Positions 54,433 to 64,000 of a stretch of 64,000 nucleotides of DNA are shown one piece after another. This DNA comes from Pseudoxanthomonas sp. PXM03. Lineage in GTDB: Bacteria; Pseudomonadota; Gammaproteobacteria; Xanthomonadales; Xanthomonadaceae. Below the pieces are notes generated by a model. The model saw only the letters and a program-made list of their open reading frames with translations, searched no databases and had not been told where the DNA came from. Position 1 is the first letter of the stretch, and each line of letters begins with the position of its first letter. The stretch lies in contig NZ_JACVAU010000001.1 of the NCBI RefSeq assembly GCF_014852005.1, positions 456,001-520,000 on the forward strand, in the 5' to 3' direction. Both the position numbers and the translations under genes were made by a program.

Positions 54433-57400
54433 ATGCGCCGCTTCAATCTTTCCGAGTGGGCACTGACCAACCGCAGCCTGGTGCTGTTCCTGATGATCCT
54501 GCTGGGCATCATCGGTGCGTGGTCGTACAAGCACCTTGGCCAGTCCGAGGATCCGCCGTTCACCTTCAAGGCGATGGTCGTGCGAACGGTATGGCCGGGC
54601 GCGACCGCCGAGGAAGTCTCGCAGCAGGTGACCGAGCGCATCGAGAAGGCGCTGATGACCACCGGCAACTACGAGTTCATCCGCTCGTACTCGCGTCCTG
54701 GTGAATCGCAGGTGATCTTCATGGCGCGCGACTCCATGAAGTCGAAGGAAATCCCGGACCTCTGGTACCAGGTGCGCAAGAAGGTCGGCGACGTCCGTGC
54801 CACGCTGCCGAGCGGCGTGATCGGTCCGTTCTTCAACGACGAATTCGGCGACACGTTCGGCAACATCTATGCGCTCACCGGCGATGGCTTCGATTACGCG
54901 GTGATGAAGGACTATGCCGACCGGATCCAGCTGGAACTGCAGCGGGTGGACGACGTCGGCAAGGTCGAACTCGTCGGGCTGCAGGACGAGAAGATCTGGA
55001 TCGAACTGTCCAACACCAAGCTGGCCACGCTCGGCATTCCATTGAGCGCGGTCCAGCAGGCGCTGGAAGAACAGAATGCGATGACGCCGGCGGGCTTCTT
55101 CGAAACGGCGAGCGATCGCGTGCAGTTGCGCGTGAGCGGCGAATTCAGTTCGGTGGACGAGATACGGGAATTCCCGATCCGCGCCGGTGGCCGCACGGTG
55201 AAGCTGGGCGACATCGCCGAGATCAAGCGCGGCTTCGCCGATCCCGCCGCGCCGCGCATGCGTTTCATGGGCCAGCCCGGCATCGGCATTGCGGTGGCGA
55301 TGAAGGACGGTGGCGACATCCTCAAGCTCGGCGAGACGCTGGAGACCGAGTTCCAGCGCCTGCAGAAGACCCTGCCGCTGGGCATGGAACTGCGCAAGGT
55401 GTCGGACCAGCCGGCCGCCGTGGAGGAATCCGTGGGCGAATTCGTGCGCGTGCTCGCCGAAGCGGTGATCATCGTGCTGCTGGTCAGCTTCTTCTCGCTG
55501 GGCCTGCGCACCGGCCTGGTGGTGGCGGTGTCCATCCCGCTGGTGCTGGCGATGACGTTCGCCGTGATGCATTACTTCGGTATCGGCCTGCACAAGATCT
55601 CGCTGGGCGCACTGGTACTGGCGCTCGGGCTGCTCGTCGACGACGCGATCATCGCGGTGGAGATGATGGCCATCAAGATGGAGCAGGGCTTCGATCGCCT
55701 GAAGGCGGCCAGCTTCGCCTACGAGTCCACGGCGTTCCCGATGCTGACGGGCACGCTGGTGACGGCGGCCGGCTTCCTCCCGATCGCCACGGCGGCGTCC
55801 AGCACGGGGGAATACACGCGTTCGCTGTTCCAGGTGGTGACCATCGCGTTGGTGGTGTCGTGGGTCGCCGCGGTGCTGTTCATCCCTTACCTGGGCGACA
55901 AGATGCTGCCCGACCTGGGCAATCCGCAGCCGCCGAAACCGGGTTCGTTCGCGGCGCGCTGGCACGGGTTCCGTGCACAGCTGGCCGATCGCTGGCCGCA
56001 GTACGGCGCGATGCTGGCGCCGAAGTCGCATGACGCGCACGACCACAATCCGTACCACACGCCCTTCTATCAGCGGTTCCGTGGCTGGCTGGCGTTCTGT
56101 CTGCGTCGCCGCTGGCTGGTGATCGGTATCACCGTCGCTGCGTTCGTCGCGTCGATCGCGCTGTTCCGCTTCGTACCGCAGCAGTTCTTCCCTGATTCGG
56201 TACGCCCGGAACTGATGGTGGACCTGGAACTGGCCGAGGGCAGTTCGCTGAAGTCCACCGATGCGCAGGCGCGCAAGCTGGAGAAACTGCTGGCCACGCG
56301 CAAGGGCATCCAGAACTACGTGGCCTACATCGGCACCGGTTCGCCGCGTTTCTACCTGCCGCTGGACCAACAGTTGCCGCAGGCGAATTTCTCGCAGTTC
56401 GTCGTGTTGACGGATGACGCTCGGGCCCGCGAGGACGTGCGCCGCTGGCTGATCGACGAGGTCGGCCCGCAGTTCCCCGAGCTGCAGTTCCGCGTGACGC
56501 GGCTGGAGAACGGGCCGCCGGTGGGTTATCCGGTGCAGTTCCGCATCTCCGGCGAGCACGTCGACCGCGCGCAGGCGATCGCGCGGCAGGTGGCGGAAAA
56601 AGTGCGTGCGAACCCGCACGTCACCAACGTCAACCTGGACTGGAGCGAGCCCAGCAAGGTCGTGCGGCTGGAGATCGACCAGGATCGCGCACGCGCGCTG
56701 GGTGTCAGCACGGCGCAGGTCTCGCACTTCCTGTCGGGTTCGCTGTCGGGCCTGAGCGTGAGCACCTATCGTGAAGGCAACGAACTGGTCGAGATCCTGT
56801 TGCGGGGACCGGACGAAGAGCGCGCCCGCCTGGATCTGCTGGGCAGCCTGGCCGTGCCGACCAGCAACGGCGGCAGTGTGCCGCTGTCGCAGATCGCCAA
56901 CCTTGAATACGCGTTCGAGGACGGCATCATCTGGCACCGCGACCGTCTGCCGACGGTCACCGTGCGGGCCGACATCCGCAATGACGACGTGACGCCGCCC
57001 ACGGTGGTGCAGCAGATCCTGCCGACGCTGGACGGGATACGCGCGCAGTTGCCGCAGGGCTATCTGCTGGAGACCGGCGGTACGGTGGAGGATTCCGGGC
57101 GCGGGCAGAAGTCCATTGCCGCCGGCATGCCGTTGTTCCTGCTGGCGGTCACCACGTTGTTGATGCTGCAGCTGCGCAGCTTCTCGCGGGTGGCGCTGGT
57201 GCTGCTGACCGCGCCGCTGGGCCTGATCGGCGTGACCCTGGCATTGCTGGTGTTCCGGGTGCCGTTCGGTTTCGTCGCCATGCTGGGCACCATCGCGCTG
57301 GCCGGCATGATCATGCGCAACTCGGTGATCCTTGTGGACCAGATCGACCAGGACATCCAGGCAGGGCATGACCGCTGGCACGCGATCATCGACGCCACCG

Positions 57401-57603
57401 TGCGCCGCTTCCGTCCCATCGTGCTGACCGCGCTGGCGGCGGTGCTCGCGATGATCCCGCTGTCGCGCAGTGCCTTCTTCGGCCCGATGGCGGTGGCGAT
57501 CATGGGCGGCCTTACCGTGGCCACGGTGCTGACGCTGTTCTTCCTGCCGGCGCTGTATGCGGCATGGTTCAAGGTCAAGCCGGAGCAGGGCGCCGGTCCG
57601 TAA
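54433..57603 (+). CDS. RND efflux permease (HAE1/AcrB-like)
   Basis: Proton-driven inner-membrane pump of 1056 residues with 12 helices and two large periplasmic loops. The first segment is NRSLVLFLMILLGIIGAW, and the proton-relay helix 4 carries GLLVDDAIIAVEMM. The second half repeats the fold (LAGMIMRNSVILVDQID). Relatives export drugs, solvents or dyes. It is controlled with the adaptor by the divergent TetR regulator and likely uses the TolC encoded nearby. Confidence 0.95.
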   Translation: MRRFNLSEWALTNRSLVLFLMILLGIIGAWSYKHLGQSEDPPFTFKAMVVRTVWPGATAEEVSQQVTERIEKALMTTGNYEFIRSYSRPGESQVIFMARDSMKSKEIPDLWYQVRKKVGDVRATLPSGVIGPFFNDEFGDTFGNIYALTGDGFDYAVMKDYADRIQLELQRVDDVGKVELVGLQDEKIWIELSNTKLATLGIPLSAVQQALEEQNAMTPAGFFETASDRVQLRVSGEFSSVDEIREFPIRAGGRTVKLGDIAEIKRGFADPAAPRMRFMGQPGIGIAVAMKDGGDILKLGETLETEFQRLQKTLPLGMELRKVSDQPAAVEESVGEFVRVLAEAVIIVLLVSFFSLGLRTGLVVAVSIPLVLAMTFAVMHYFGIGLHKISLGALVLALGLLVDDAIIAVEMMAIKMEQGFDRLKAASFAYESTAFPMLTGTLVTAAGFLPIATAASSTGEYTRSLFQVVTIALVVSWVAAVLFIPYLGDKMLPDLGNPQPPKPGSFAARWHGFRAQLADRWPQYGAMLAPKSHDAHDHNPYHTPFYQRFRGWLAFCLRRRWLVIGITVAAFVASIALFRFVPQQFFPDSVRPELMVDLELAEGSSLKSTDAQARKLEKLLATRKGIQNYVAYIGTGSPRFYLPLDQQLPQANFSQFVVLTDDARAREDVRRWLIDEVGPQFPELQFRVTRLENGPPVGYPVQFRISGEHVDRAQAIARQVAEKVRANPHVTNVNLDWSEPSKVVRLEIDQDRARALGVSTAQVSHFLSGSLSGLSVSTYREGNELVEILLRGPDEERARLDLLGSLAVPTSNGGSVPLSQIANLEYAFEDGIIWHRDRLPTVTVRADIRNDDVTPPTVVQQILPTLDGIRAQLPQGYLLETGGTVEDSGRGQKSIAAGMPLFLLAVTTLLMLQLRSFSRVALVLLTAPLGLIGVTLALLVFRVPFGFVAMLGTIALAGMIMRNSVILVDQIDQDIQAGHDRWHAIIDATVRRFRPIVLTALAAVLAMIPLSRSAFFGPMAVAIMGGLTVATVLTLFFLPALYAAWFKVKPEQGAGP

Positions 57604-57683
57604 CGCCGCGCACGCGGCGGGGTTCAAAGAAACCCCCGCCGCAGCCGATACTGCACAGGTCGAAGACCTCCGGACCCGGTGCC

Positions 57684-60650
57684 GTGCGCTGCCTGCTGAT
57701 CCCCGGCCTCTGCCTGTTGGCCCTGTTCGTCGGCGCGCCCGCGTGGGCGCTCGACCCTGCACGCAAGGTAGAGGAGTACACGCTTGCGCGCTGGACCATG
57801 GAGGACGGGTTGTCGCACAACCTGGTGCACGCCCTCAGCCAGGATGCCGAGGGCTACCTGTGGACCGGGACATGGGAAGGCGCCGCGCGGTTCGATGGTC
57901 GCCGCTTCACCCAGTACGACGCGGGCACCGTGCAGGGCCTGGAAATCGAGGGCGTGCGTGCCATCACGCCCCATCCCGAGGGCGGCATGGTGCTCAGCCT
58001 GGGGCGTGTCGGCCCCGGCTTGCTGCGGTTCCACCAGGGCCGCTGGCAGCGCCTGCCCGGACGGGCAGGCACCTTGCCGGACGTGTCGGTGCTGCGGTTC
58101 GGCCCGGACGGGGTGCTGTGGATCGGCACCGATCATTCCCTGTTCCGCCTCGACGGCGATGGTCGCCTGCACGACGTCGGCAGCGCACACGCGCGCCTGG
58201 CCAACGAGCGCGTGCTGGCGATCCTGCCGTTGTCCGACGGGCAGGCGCTGGTGGGCAACCGGCACGGGCTGTTCCGGATCGCCCAGGGCCAGGCCAGCGA
58301 CTGGGGGCGCAGGATGGGCCTGCCCGAGACCTCTGTGCTCGCCATCCAGCCTTCGCGCTGGGGCGGCATGCTGGTGGGAGGAAGCGGGGGCGCATGGCGG
58401 ATCGAACGGGGTCGCGCGCAACAGATCACCGGTGCGCGCGCCGAGGCCATGCTGGAGGACCGCAACGGCAATCTGTGGATCTCCACCCTGGATGGCCTGC
58501 GCCGGTATGTGCATGGGCGCCATGAGACGCTGGGAGAGCGCAACGGCCTGATGGGCCGCCTGGCCCCGGCCCTGTTCGAGGATCGCGACGGCCTGCTGTG
58601 GGTGGGCACCACGAACGGGTTGTTCCGCATCTCCGACGGGCCCGTCTTCGGACTTGGACGCAGCAACGGCCTGCGCGACATCTACGTGCGCGCGATCATC
58701 GAACGGCCGGGCCAGGGCGTCTGGATCGGTCATCCGATGGGCGTGGACGCGTGGGAGAACGGGCGCAGCCGCGCGGTGTCGCTGGCATTCGATGGCAAGC
58801 CCGACCCCTCCGTGCTGTCGATGGCCAACGCGCGCGACGGCGGGCTCTGGGTGGGAACCTACGACCAGGGCGTGATCCACCTGCCTGCCACCGCTGACAC
58901 CCAACAGACGCTGCCCTGGCGCATCGACGAAGCACGGGGCCTGCCGTCCAACCATGTGCGCGCCCTGCTGGAGCGCGCGGACGGCTCATTGTGGATCGGC
59001 AGCAACGAGGGCCTGAGCGTGTACCGGGAGGGGCGCATCGTGCGGCACTACAGTGCCGCCGACGGCCTGCCAGAAGGAAATGTCTACGTCCTGTACGAAA
59101 CCGGCGAGGGCGGGATGTGGATTGGCACCAGCAACGGCATGGCGATGATGCGCCGTGATGGGTCGCTGCGGACATGGACGCCGGGTTCCGGTTTCCCCGC
59201 CGTGGCCGCGTTCGACTTCCTGGCCGATCCCGATGGCAGCCTGTGGATCGCGACCGACCGCGGCCTGCTGCACTGGCGGGACGGGCGGTTCGTGCAGTTC
59301 GATCATCGCCAGGGCCTGCCCAACAACCGTCTCTTCCGGTTGCTGGAGGACGACAACGGCGATTTCTGGGCATCGAGCAACCGGGGCGTGTTCCGTATCT
59401 CCCGACCGGCGCTGACGGCGGTGGAAAACCATCACCTGGCCCGCTTGCCGGTGGAGGCATTCACCCACGCCGACGGCCTGCCCAGCAGCCAGGCCAACGG
59501 CGCGAGCGCTCCGGCGGGATGGCGCATGCGCGACGGCAAGCTGTGGTTCGCGACGGCAAACGGCATTGGCGTGATCGATCCCGACGACGCAAGGCGCCAG
59601 CGCGCCCAGGGCATCACGCTGGTGATGGAAGCCGTGGAAGCCGACGGTAGCGTGTTGCCCATGCAGGCGCGCCATGATCTGGCCGCAGACACGCGACGGG
59701 TGGTGATCCGTTTCACCGGCATCAACCAGCGCGCACCGGAGCGCCTGCGTTATCGCTACCGCATGGTGGGCTTCGATCGCGACTGGATCGAGACCGACGA
59801 CGGCATCGCCCACGCCGCCGTGTATACCAACCTGCCCTCCGGACAGCTGCGCTTCGAGGTCCAGGTGATGAATGCGCCCGCGGATTGGAGCAAGCAGGAC
59901 GCCGTGGTGACGCAGGCAGTGGCGTTCGACAAGGCGGCGCCGTGGTGGCAGCGCGCATGGGCGATAGTGGCCTACGCGCTGCTGCTGGCGCTGGCCGGCT
60001 GGGCCATCCTGCTGATAGCGATGCGGCGCCAGCGGCGCCGGCAGCGCAGGCTTGAAGCGCTGGTGGACGCACGCACCTCGGAGCTGAGCGACAAGAACGC
60101 GCAGCTCGAGCGGGCCAGCCAGGCCCATGCCCACCTGCTGGAACAACTGGCCTACCAGGCCGGGCATGATCCCCTGACCCGCCTGGCCAACCGGCGCGCG
60201 GGGGATGCGTTCCTGGCCGAAGCGCTGGAAGCCAGCCGTCGCGAAGGCCGTCCGCTCTGCGTCGCCTTGATGGACATCGACCACTTCAAGTCGGTCAACG
60301 ACCGCTATGGACATGCATTCGGTGACGAGGTGCTGTCGCAGGTGGCGGCGCTGGCCGGGCAGCTGGCAGGCGATCAGGAAGACGTGCTGATCGCGCGCTA
60401 CGGTGGCGAGGAATTCCTGGTGTGCCAGCAACTGCCGTGGACCGTTGCGCGCGCGCGGCTGGAGACGCTGCGCGAGGGCATCGCGCAGGCCAGCATCGAG
60501 GCGCCGGACGGCAGCGCGCTGCGCTGCACGGTCAGCATCGGCATGGCCGAACTGCAGCCGGGCCAGGACCTGCGCGATCTGCTGCGCGAGGCCGACGAAC
60601 GCCTCTATCGTGCCAAGGAGCGGGGGCGCGACCGGCTGGTATCGAACTGA
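57684..60650 (+). CDS. Periplasmic-propeller sensor diguanylate cyclase (Reg_prop-Y_Y_Y-GGDEF)
   Basis: Membrane sensor of 988 residues from the GTG at 57684; the frame is open to 57564, inside the RND gene. A signal-like helix (LLIPGLCLLALFVGAPAWA) is followed by about 13 two-component propeller repeats (patterns such as GYLWTGTWEGAARFDG, LWIGTDHSLFRLDG), a Y_Y_Y domain, a transmembrane helix near 755-775, a coiled coil and a GGDEF domain with GGEEF at 907-911. It should make c-di-GMP in response to a periplasmic or carbohydrate-like signal. No RxxD inhibitory site is seen before GGEEF. It lies 80 bases after the RND gene; the link is unproven. Confidence 0.9.
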   Translation: MRCLLIPGLCLLALFVGAPAWALDPARKVEEYTLARWTMEDGLSHNLVHALSQDAEGYLWTGTWEGAARFDGRRFTQYDAGTVQGLEIEGVRAITPHPEGGMVLSLGRVGPGLLRFHQGRWQRLPGRAGTLPDVSVLRFGPDGVLWIGTDHSLFRLDGDGRLHDVGSAHARLANERVLAILPLSDGQALVGNRHGLFRIAQGQASDWGRRMGLPETSVLAIQPSRWGGMLVGGSGGAWRIERGRAQQITGARAEAMLEDRNGNLWISTLDGLRRYVHGRHETLGERNGLMGRLAPALFEDRDGLLWVGTTNGLFRISDGPVFGLGRSNGLRDIYVRAIIERPGQGVWIGHPMGVDAWENGRSRAVSLAFDGKPDPSVLSMANARDGGLWVGTYDQGVIHLPATADTQQTLPWRIDEARGLPSNHVRALLERADGSLWIGSNEGLSVYREGRIVRHYSAADGLPEGNVYVLYETGEGGMWIGTSNGMAMMRRDGSLRTWTPGSGFPAVAAFDFLADPDGSLWIATDRGLLHWRDGRFVQFDHRQGLPNNRLFRLLEDDNGDFWASSNRGVFRISRPALTAVENHHLARLPVEAFTHADGLPSSQANGASAPAGWRMRDGKLWFATANGIGVIDPDDARRQRAQGITLVMEAVEADGSVLPMQARHDLAADTRRVVIRFTGINQRAPERLRYRYRMVGFDRDWIETDDGIAHAAVYTNLPSGQLRFEVQVMNAPADWSKQDAVVTQAVAFDKAAPWWQRAWAIVAYALLLALAGWAILLIAMRRQRRRQRRLEALVDARTSELSDKNAQLERASQAHAHLLEQLAYQAGHDPLTRLANRRAGDAFLAEALEASRREGRPLCVALMDIDHFKSVNDRYGHAFGDEVLSQVAALAGQLAGDQEDVLIARYGGEEFLVCQQLPWTVARARLETLREGIAQASIEAPDGSALRCTVSIGMAELQPGQDLRDLLREADERLYRAKERGRDRLVSN

Positions 60651-60672
60651 CAGGCGCGGCGCATCGGATTGC

Positions 60673-61761
60673 TCAGTCGCGCAGTTCCGCCACGTAGCAA
60701 TGCGCTTGCATCTGTTCGATGACTGCCTGCGCCGCGACCTGCGTGGACACGCCGCGACCGCCGGTGGCCAGGTCGTTGGTGAAGACCTGAGCGTTGAGCG
60801 CGCCATCCACGGCGCGCTCGATGCAGTCGGCCTCTTCGTGCAGGCCCAGCGAGTGACGCAACAGCAGCGCACAGCTCAGGATGGTCGCGTAGGGATTGGC
60901 GATGCCCTTGCCTGCGATGTCGGGCGCGGAGCCGTGGATCGGTTCGTACAGGCCGATCTTGCCGTCGCCCAGCGAGGCGGACGGCAGCAGGCCCAGTGAA
61001 CCGGCCAGCATCGAGGCCTCGTCGGTGAGGATGTCGCCGAACATGTTCTCGGTGACGATCACGTCGTACTCGCGCGGTTTGGCCAGCAGGTGCATCGCCA
61101 TCGAGTCGACCAGCTGGTGCTCCAGCCTCACGTCCGGGAATTCCTCCCGACCGATCCGCGTGGCCACGTCGCGCCACAGGCGCGAGGTTTCCAGCACGTT
61201 CGCCTTGTCCACCGACACCAGGTAGCTGCGGCGCTGGCGCGCCAGCCTGAAGGCGCTGCGTACCACGCGCTCGATCTCGGTAACGCTGTAGCTGCACAGG
61301 TCGCTGGCGCCGCGTGCATCGCGGGTCTTCTCGCCGAAGTAGATGCCGCCGGTCAGCTCGCGCACCACCACGATGTCCACGCCGGTCAGCAGGTGCGGCT
61401 TGATCGGCGATGCATTCAATGCAGCCGGATGCGGACGCACCGGGCGCAGGTTGGCGAACAGGCCCAGGCCCTTGCGCAACGCCAGCAGGCCCTGCTCGGG
61501 ACGGACCTTCGCATTGGGGTCCGACCACTTCGGGCCGCCGACCGCGCCAAGCAGGACGGCGTCGGCCTGCTGGCAGCCCTGCAGCGTGGCTTGCGGCAGC
61601 GGCTCGCCATGGCGGTCGATGGCGACGCCGCCGATGTCGTATTCGTGGAAGTCGAAGGTATGGCCATGGCGCCGCGCCAGTGAGCGCAGCACGGTGACGG
61701 CGGCAGCGGTGACCTCGGGACCGATCCCGTCACCGGGCAGGAGGGCAATATCAGCGTGCAT
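60673..61761 (-). CDS. leuB: 3-isopropylmalate dehydrogenase
   Basis: NAD-dependent oxidative decarboxylase of leucine synthesis, 362 residues. It has [17 protein letters not shown], the NADP/NAD discriminating region near the C-terminus ([15 protein letters not shown]) and the substrate motif RDARGASD. The start at 61761 overlaps leuD by 11 bases. It is last in leuC-leuD-leuB on the minus strand and convergent with the propeller cyclase. Confidence 0.97.
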   Translation of the reverse strand: MHADIALLPGDGIGPEVTAAAVTVLRSLARRHGHTFDFHEYDIGGVAIDRHGEPLPQATLQGCQQADAVLLGAVGGPKWSDPNAKVRPEQGLLALRKGLGLFANLRPVRPHPAALNASPIKPHLLTGVDIVVVRELTGGIYFGEKTRDARGASDLCSYSVTEIERVVRSAFRLARQRRSYLVSVDKANVLETSRLWRDVATRIGREEFPDVRLEHQLVDSMAMHLLAKPREYDVIVTENMFGDILTDEASMLAGSLGLLPSASLGDGKIGLYEPIHGSAPDIAGKGIANPYATILSCALLLRHSLGLHEEADCIERAVDGALNAQVFTNDLATGGRGVSTQVAAQAVIEQMQAHCYVAELRD

Positions 61762-62332
61762 GGCGGGTGGCCTCGTAATGTTCGATGTCGTTGTGGCGGG
61801 CCAGCAGGTAGCCCAGTTCGTCCACGCCTTCCAGCAGGCAGGTCTGCGCGAAGGCATCCAGCGGGAACGCGAAGACGGAGCCGTCGGGCGTGCGCAGTTC
61901 CCGGCTCGCGATGTCGACGACCAGCTCATCGTCCGGCCGCTGCATCAGCGACTGCACGATCTCCTCCGGCAGCACCACCGGCACCAGCCCGTTCTTCAGG
62001 CTGTTGTTGCGGAAGATGTCGGCGATCTCGCTGCTGACGATGGCGCGCAGGCCGAGATCGGTGAGGGCCCACGGCGCATGCTCGCGCGAGGAGCCGCAGC
62101 CGAAGTTCCGCCCGGCCAGCAGGATCTGCCTGCCGGCGTTCTCCGCCTGGTTGAACGGGAACGCCGGGTTCGGCGAACCATCGGCCTGCCAGCGCCAGTC
62201 GTTGAAGGCGTTCTTGCCCAGGCCTGCACGTTCCGTCGTGGACAGGAAGCGTGCCGGGATGATCTGGTCGGTATCGATGTTGGTCTGCGCCAACACCACG
62301 CTCTTGGAGCGCAGTTCGCGGAAGCCGGGCAT
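61751..62332 (-). CDS. leuD: 3-isopropylmalate dehydratase small subunit
   Basis: Swivel-domain subunit of isopropylmalate isomerase, 193 residues. Signature: [13 protein letters not shown] and [17 protein letters not shown]. The start at 62332 gives MPGFRELRS and overlaps the leuC stop (TGATG). It works with LeuC in the second step of leucine synthesis. Confidence 0.97.
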   Translation of the reverse strand: MPGFRELRSKSVVLAQTNIDTDQIIPARFLSTTERAGLGKNAFNDWRWQADGSPNPAFPFNQAENAGRQILLAGRNFGCGSSREHAPWALTDLGLRAIVSSEIADIFRNNSLKNGLVPVVLPEEIVQSLMQRPDDELVVDIASRELRTPDGSVFAFPLDAFAQTCLLEGVDELGYLLARHNDIEHYEATRHAR

Positions 62333-63753
62333 CACGCCACCTCCTTGTGTGCGGCGAACAGGTCGCGTGGATCGCTGACGTGTCCGTTCACTGCCGCCCA
62401 TGCGGCCGTCAGCGGCGACGCCAACAGCGTGCGCGCGCCGGGCCCCTGGCGGCCCTCAAAATTGCGGTTGCTGGTGCTGACGGCCAATTGGCCCGGCGCC
62501 ACGAGGTCGCCGTTCATCGCGATGCACATCGAACAGCCGGGCTCCCGCCATTCGGCACCGGCAGCACGCACGATGACATCGATGCCCTCGGCCTCGGCCT
62601 CGCGCTTGACGATCTCCGAGCCCGGCACGACCAGCATGCGCACGCCCGCGGCGACCTGGCGGCCGCGCAGTACCTGCGCCACTTCGCGCATGTCGCGCAG
62701 GCGGCCGTTCGTGCACGAACCGACGAACACCACGTCCACCGGCGTGCCTTCCAGACGCTGGCCGGCGCTCAGGTGCATGTAGTCCAGCCCCTTCTGCGCG
62801 GCCGCATCGGCGGGCGCGGGAATCGGTGCGTCCACCGCAATCGCGGTGCCGGGGTGCGTGCCCCAGGTCAGGGTCGGGCGGATATCGGCGGCCTCGATGC
62901 GTACCTCGGCATCGAACGCGGCGCCGTCCTCGCTGCGCAACGTCTTCCAATAGGTGACCGCCGCATCGAAGGCTTCGCCCTTCGGCCCGCGCGGCGTGCG
63001 CGCCACCCAGTCGAACGTGGTCTGGTCGGGAGCCACCATGCCCGCGCGCGCGCCGGCTTCGATCGACATGTTGCACAGGGTCATGCGCTGCTCCATGTCC
63101 AGTGCCTCGATCGCGCTGCCGCGGAACTCGATCACATGGCCGGTGCCGCCATTGACGCCGATCACGCCGATCACGTGCAGCACGATGTCCTTGGCGCCCA
63201 CGCCCGGTGCCAGCGCACCGTCCACGGTGATCGCCATGGTCTTCGGCTTGCGCTGCAGCAGGCACTGCGTGGCCAGCACATGGCCCACTTCACTGGTGCC
63301 GATGCCGAAGGCCAGCGCGCCGAACGCGCCATGCGTGCTGGTGTGGCTGTCGCCGCAGACGATGGTCATGCCGGGCAGGGTGAAGCCCTGTTCGGGCGCG
63401 ATGACGTGGACGATGCCACGGTTCGGCGACGCCATGTCGAACAGCTCGATACCGTGCTGCGCGCAGTTGCGTGCCAGTGTGTCCACCTGCGTTTCGGCGG
63501 CCTGCGTGTAGTAAGGCAGCTTCCCGTCCGGGCCGGCCGGCAGGGTCGGCGTGGAGTGGTCCATCGTCGCCTTGGTGCGGTCCGGGCGGCGCGGCGACAG
63601 GCCACGCGCCGCGAGCTCGGTGAAAGCCTGCGGCGAGGTGACTTCGTGAATCAGGTGCAGGTCGATGTACAGCACGGCGGGCGCCGCGTCGGTCTCGGGG
63701 ACGACGACGTGGGCGTCCCACAGTTTGTCGAACAGGGTGCGTGGCGCGGTCAT
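62332..63753 (-). CDS. leuC: 3-isopropylmalate dehydratase large subunit
   Basis: Aconitase-family [4Fe-4S] subunit of 473 residues. Cluster cysteines lie in GSCTNGR and CSMCIAMN, and the family block [15 protein letters not shown] is present. The start at 63753 gives [17 protein letters not shown]; the frame is open into the upstream repeat. A repeat element separates it from the gene entering at the window edge. Confidence 0.97.
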   Translation of the reverse strand: MTAPRTLFDKLWDAHVVVPETDAAPAVLYIDLHLIHEVTSPQAFTELAARGLSPRRPDRTKATMDHSTPTLPAGPDGKLPYYTQAAETQVDTLARNCAQHGIELFDMASPNRGIVHVIAPEQGFTLPGMTIVCGDSHTSTHGAFGALAFGIGTSEVGHVLATQCLLQRKPKTMAITVDGALAPGVGAKDIVLHVIGVIGVNGGTGHVIEFRGSAIEALDMEQRMTLCNMSIEAGARAGMVAPDQTTFDWVARTPRGPKGEAFDAAVTYWKTLRSEDGAAFDAEVRIEAADIRPTLTWGTHPGTAIAVDAPIPAPADAAAQKGLDYMHLSAGQRLEGTPVDVVFVGSCTNGRLRDMREVAQVLRGRQVAAGVRMLVVPGSEIVKREAEAEGIDVIVRAAGAEWREPGCSMCIAMNGDLVAPGQLAVSTSNRNFEGRQGPGARTLLASPLTAAWAAVNGHVSDPRDLFAAHKEVA

Positions 63754-63812
63754 GCAGAGGTTCCCGTCATGCTTTTCATGGTGTGTCGAACAAGGCGATC
63801 CAACCCGTTTCC

Positions 63813-63920
63813 CGTCGTCATCCCGGCGGAAGCCGGGATCCATGTTGCCGTTGCTGTTGTCCGACTCGCCGAGCAAGAACCAACAGCGCACTGGATTCCG
63901 GCATTCGCCGGAATGACGGT
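63813..63920. repeat. REPIN-like element, TTCCGGC/GCCGGAA family, copy 2
   Basis: Left unit GTCATCCCGGCGGAAGCCGG (63817-63836) with inverted mate GATTCCGGCATTCGCCGGAA (63894-63913). The family is the one seen before xerC. It sits in the 176-base gap between leuC and the edge gene. Confidence 0.75.
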
Positions 63921-63929
63921 GGGAGGTTC

Positions 63930-64000
63930 CTAGGCGGCCGCTGCTTCCTGCTTCTCGATGCGGCGCTGGCGCAGCAACCGGTTGGCCACGTCCAGCCAAG
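63930..64000 (-). CDS. C-terminal end of a gene entering from the right, probably leuA
   Basis: An open frame on the minus strand runs from the edge to the TAG at 63930-63932 and encodes [23 protein letters not shown] pattern like xxLxAxNRLL is common near the end of 2-isopropylmalate synthase, and leuA usually precedes leuCDB in this group. Only 23 codons are visible, so the name is a guess. Confidence 0.5.
   Translation of the reverse strand, partial: WLDVANRLLRQRRIEKQEAAAA

Overview
The window is a GC-rich (well over 60 percent G+C), densely coded piece of a gammaproteobacterial chromosome. Gene content and order (dapF-yigA-xerC, hslVU, mreBCD-mrdA-rodA-mltB-rlpA-dacA, ybeD-lipB, leuCDB, waaA next to late acyltransferases) and several REP-type repeat families point to the Xanthomonadaceae/Lysobacteraceae, perhaps close to Pseudoxanthomonas. 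That placement is an inference from memory of gene order; no database was searched. No rRNA, tRNA, CRISPR array, insertion sequence, prophage or plasmid gene was seen. It is core chromosome.

Layout. 1-4.4 kb: two secreted prolyl-oligopeptidase-family peptidases. 4.6-7.8 kb: a small membrane protein, then lptM-dapF-DUF484-xerC. 8.0-10.0 kb: hslVU behind a probable sigma-32 promoter. 10.1-12.8 kb: yjdM, an SDR-DoxX fusion, a DUF2269 protein and a fungal-type cytosine deaminase. 12.9-16.5 kb: two tandem secreted metzincin-like proteases. 16.5-21.0 kb: ubiE, an M1 aminopeptidase lipoprotein, a lipase-like hydrolase and a lipoprotein. 21.0-23.6 kb, minus strand: a MASE1 diguanylate cyclase and an adenosine-kinase-like PfkB protein. 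23.9-33.8 kb: the cell-shape and wall block mreB-mreC-mreD-mrdA-rodA-mltB-rlpA-dacA. 33.8-36.9 kb: an EamA transporter, a CsgG-like protein, ybeD and lipB. 37.1-40.7 kb: glnE, then a LysE-family exporter behind what I read as a ZTP/ZMP (pfl) riboswitch. 40.7-43.0 kb: an ELM1-like protein, a RutE-like reductase and YceI. 43.1-49.0 kb: an LPS block (zinc-finger protein, glycosyltransferase, O-antigen ligase, two convergent late acyltransferases, waaA). 49.0-52.4 kb: a CaiB-type CoA-transferase, then pcm-tolC on the minus strand. 52.5-60.7 kb: a TetR regulator divergent from a two-gene RND pump, and a propeller-GGDEF protein. 60.7-64.0 kb, minus strand: leuB, leuD, leuC and probably the last codons of leuA.

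Most notable. (1) The leader of the LysE-family gene at 39961-40055 carries the conserved parts of a ZTP aptamer, with a promoter whose start would fall at the aptamer's first base and a hairpin that could mask the ribosome binding site. This suggests an exporter controlled by the purine/folate alarmone ZTP. (2) Paired inverted GC-rich repeats (REPIN-like) lie inside the reading frames of mreC and mrdA and encode near-identical repeat peptides at the C-termini of two cell-wall proteins. At least four other repeat families sit between genes and one fragment lies inside the M1 peptidase gene. (3) Several genes have a -10-like hexamer 6-7 bases before the start codon, suggesting leaderless mRNAs. 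(4) Two convergent acyltransferase genes overlap in a perfect 14-base palindrome that encodes the last three residues and stop codon of both.
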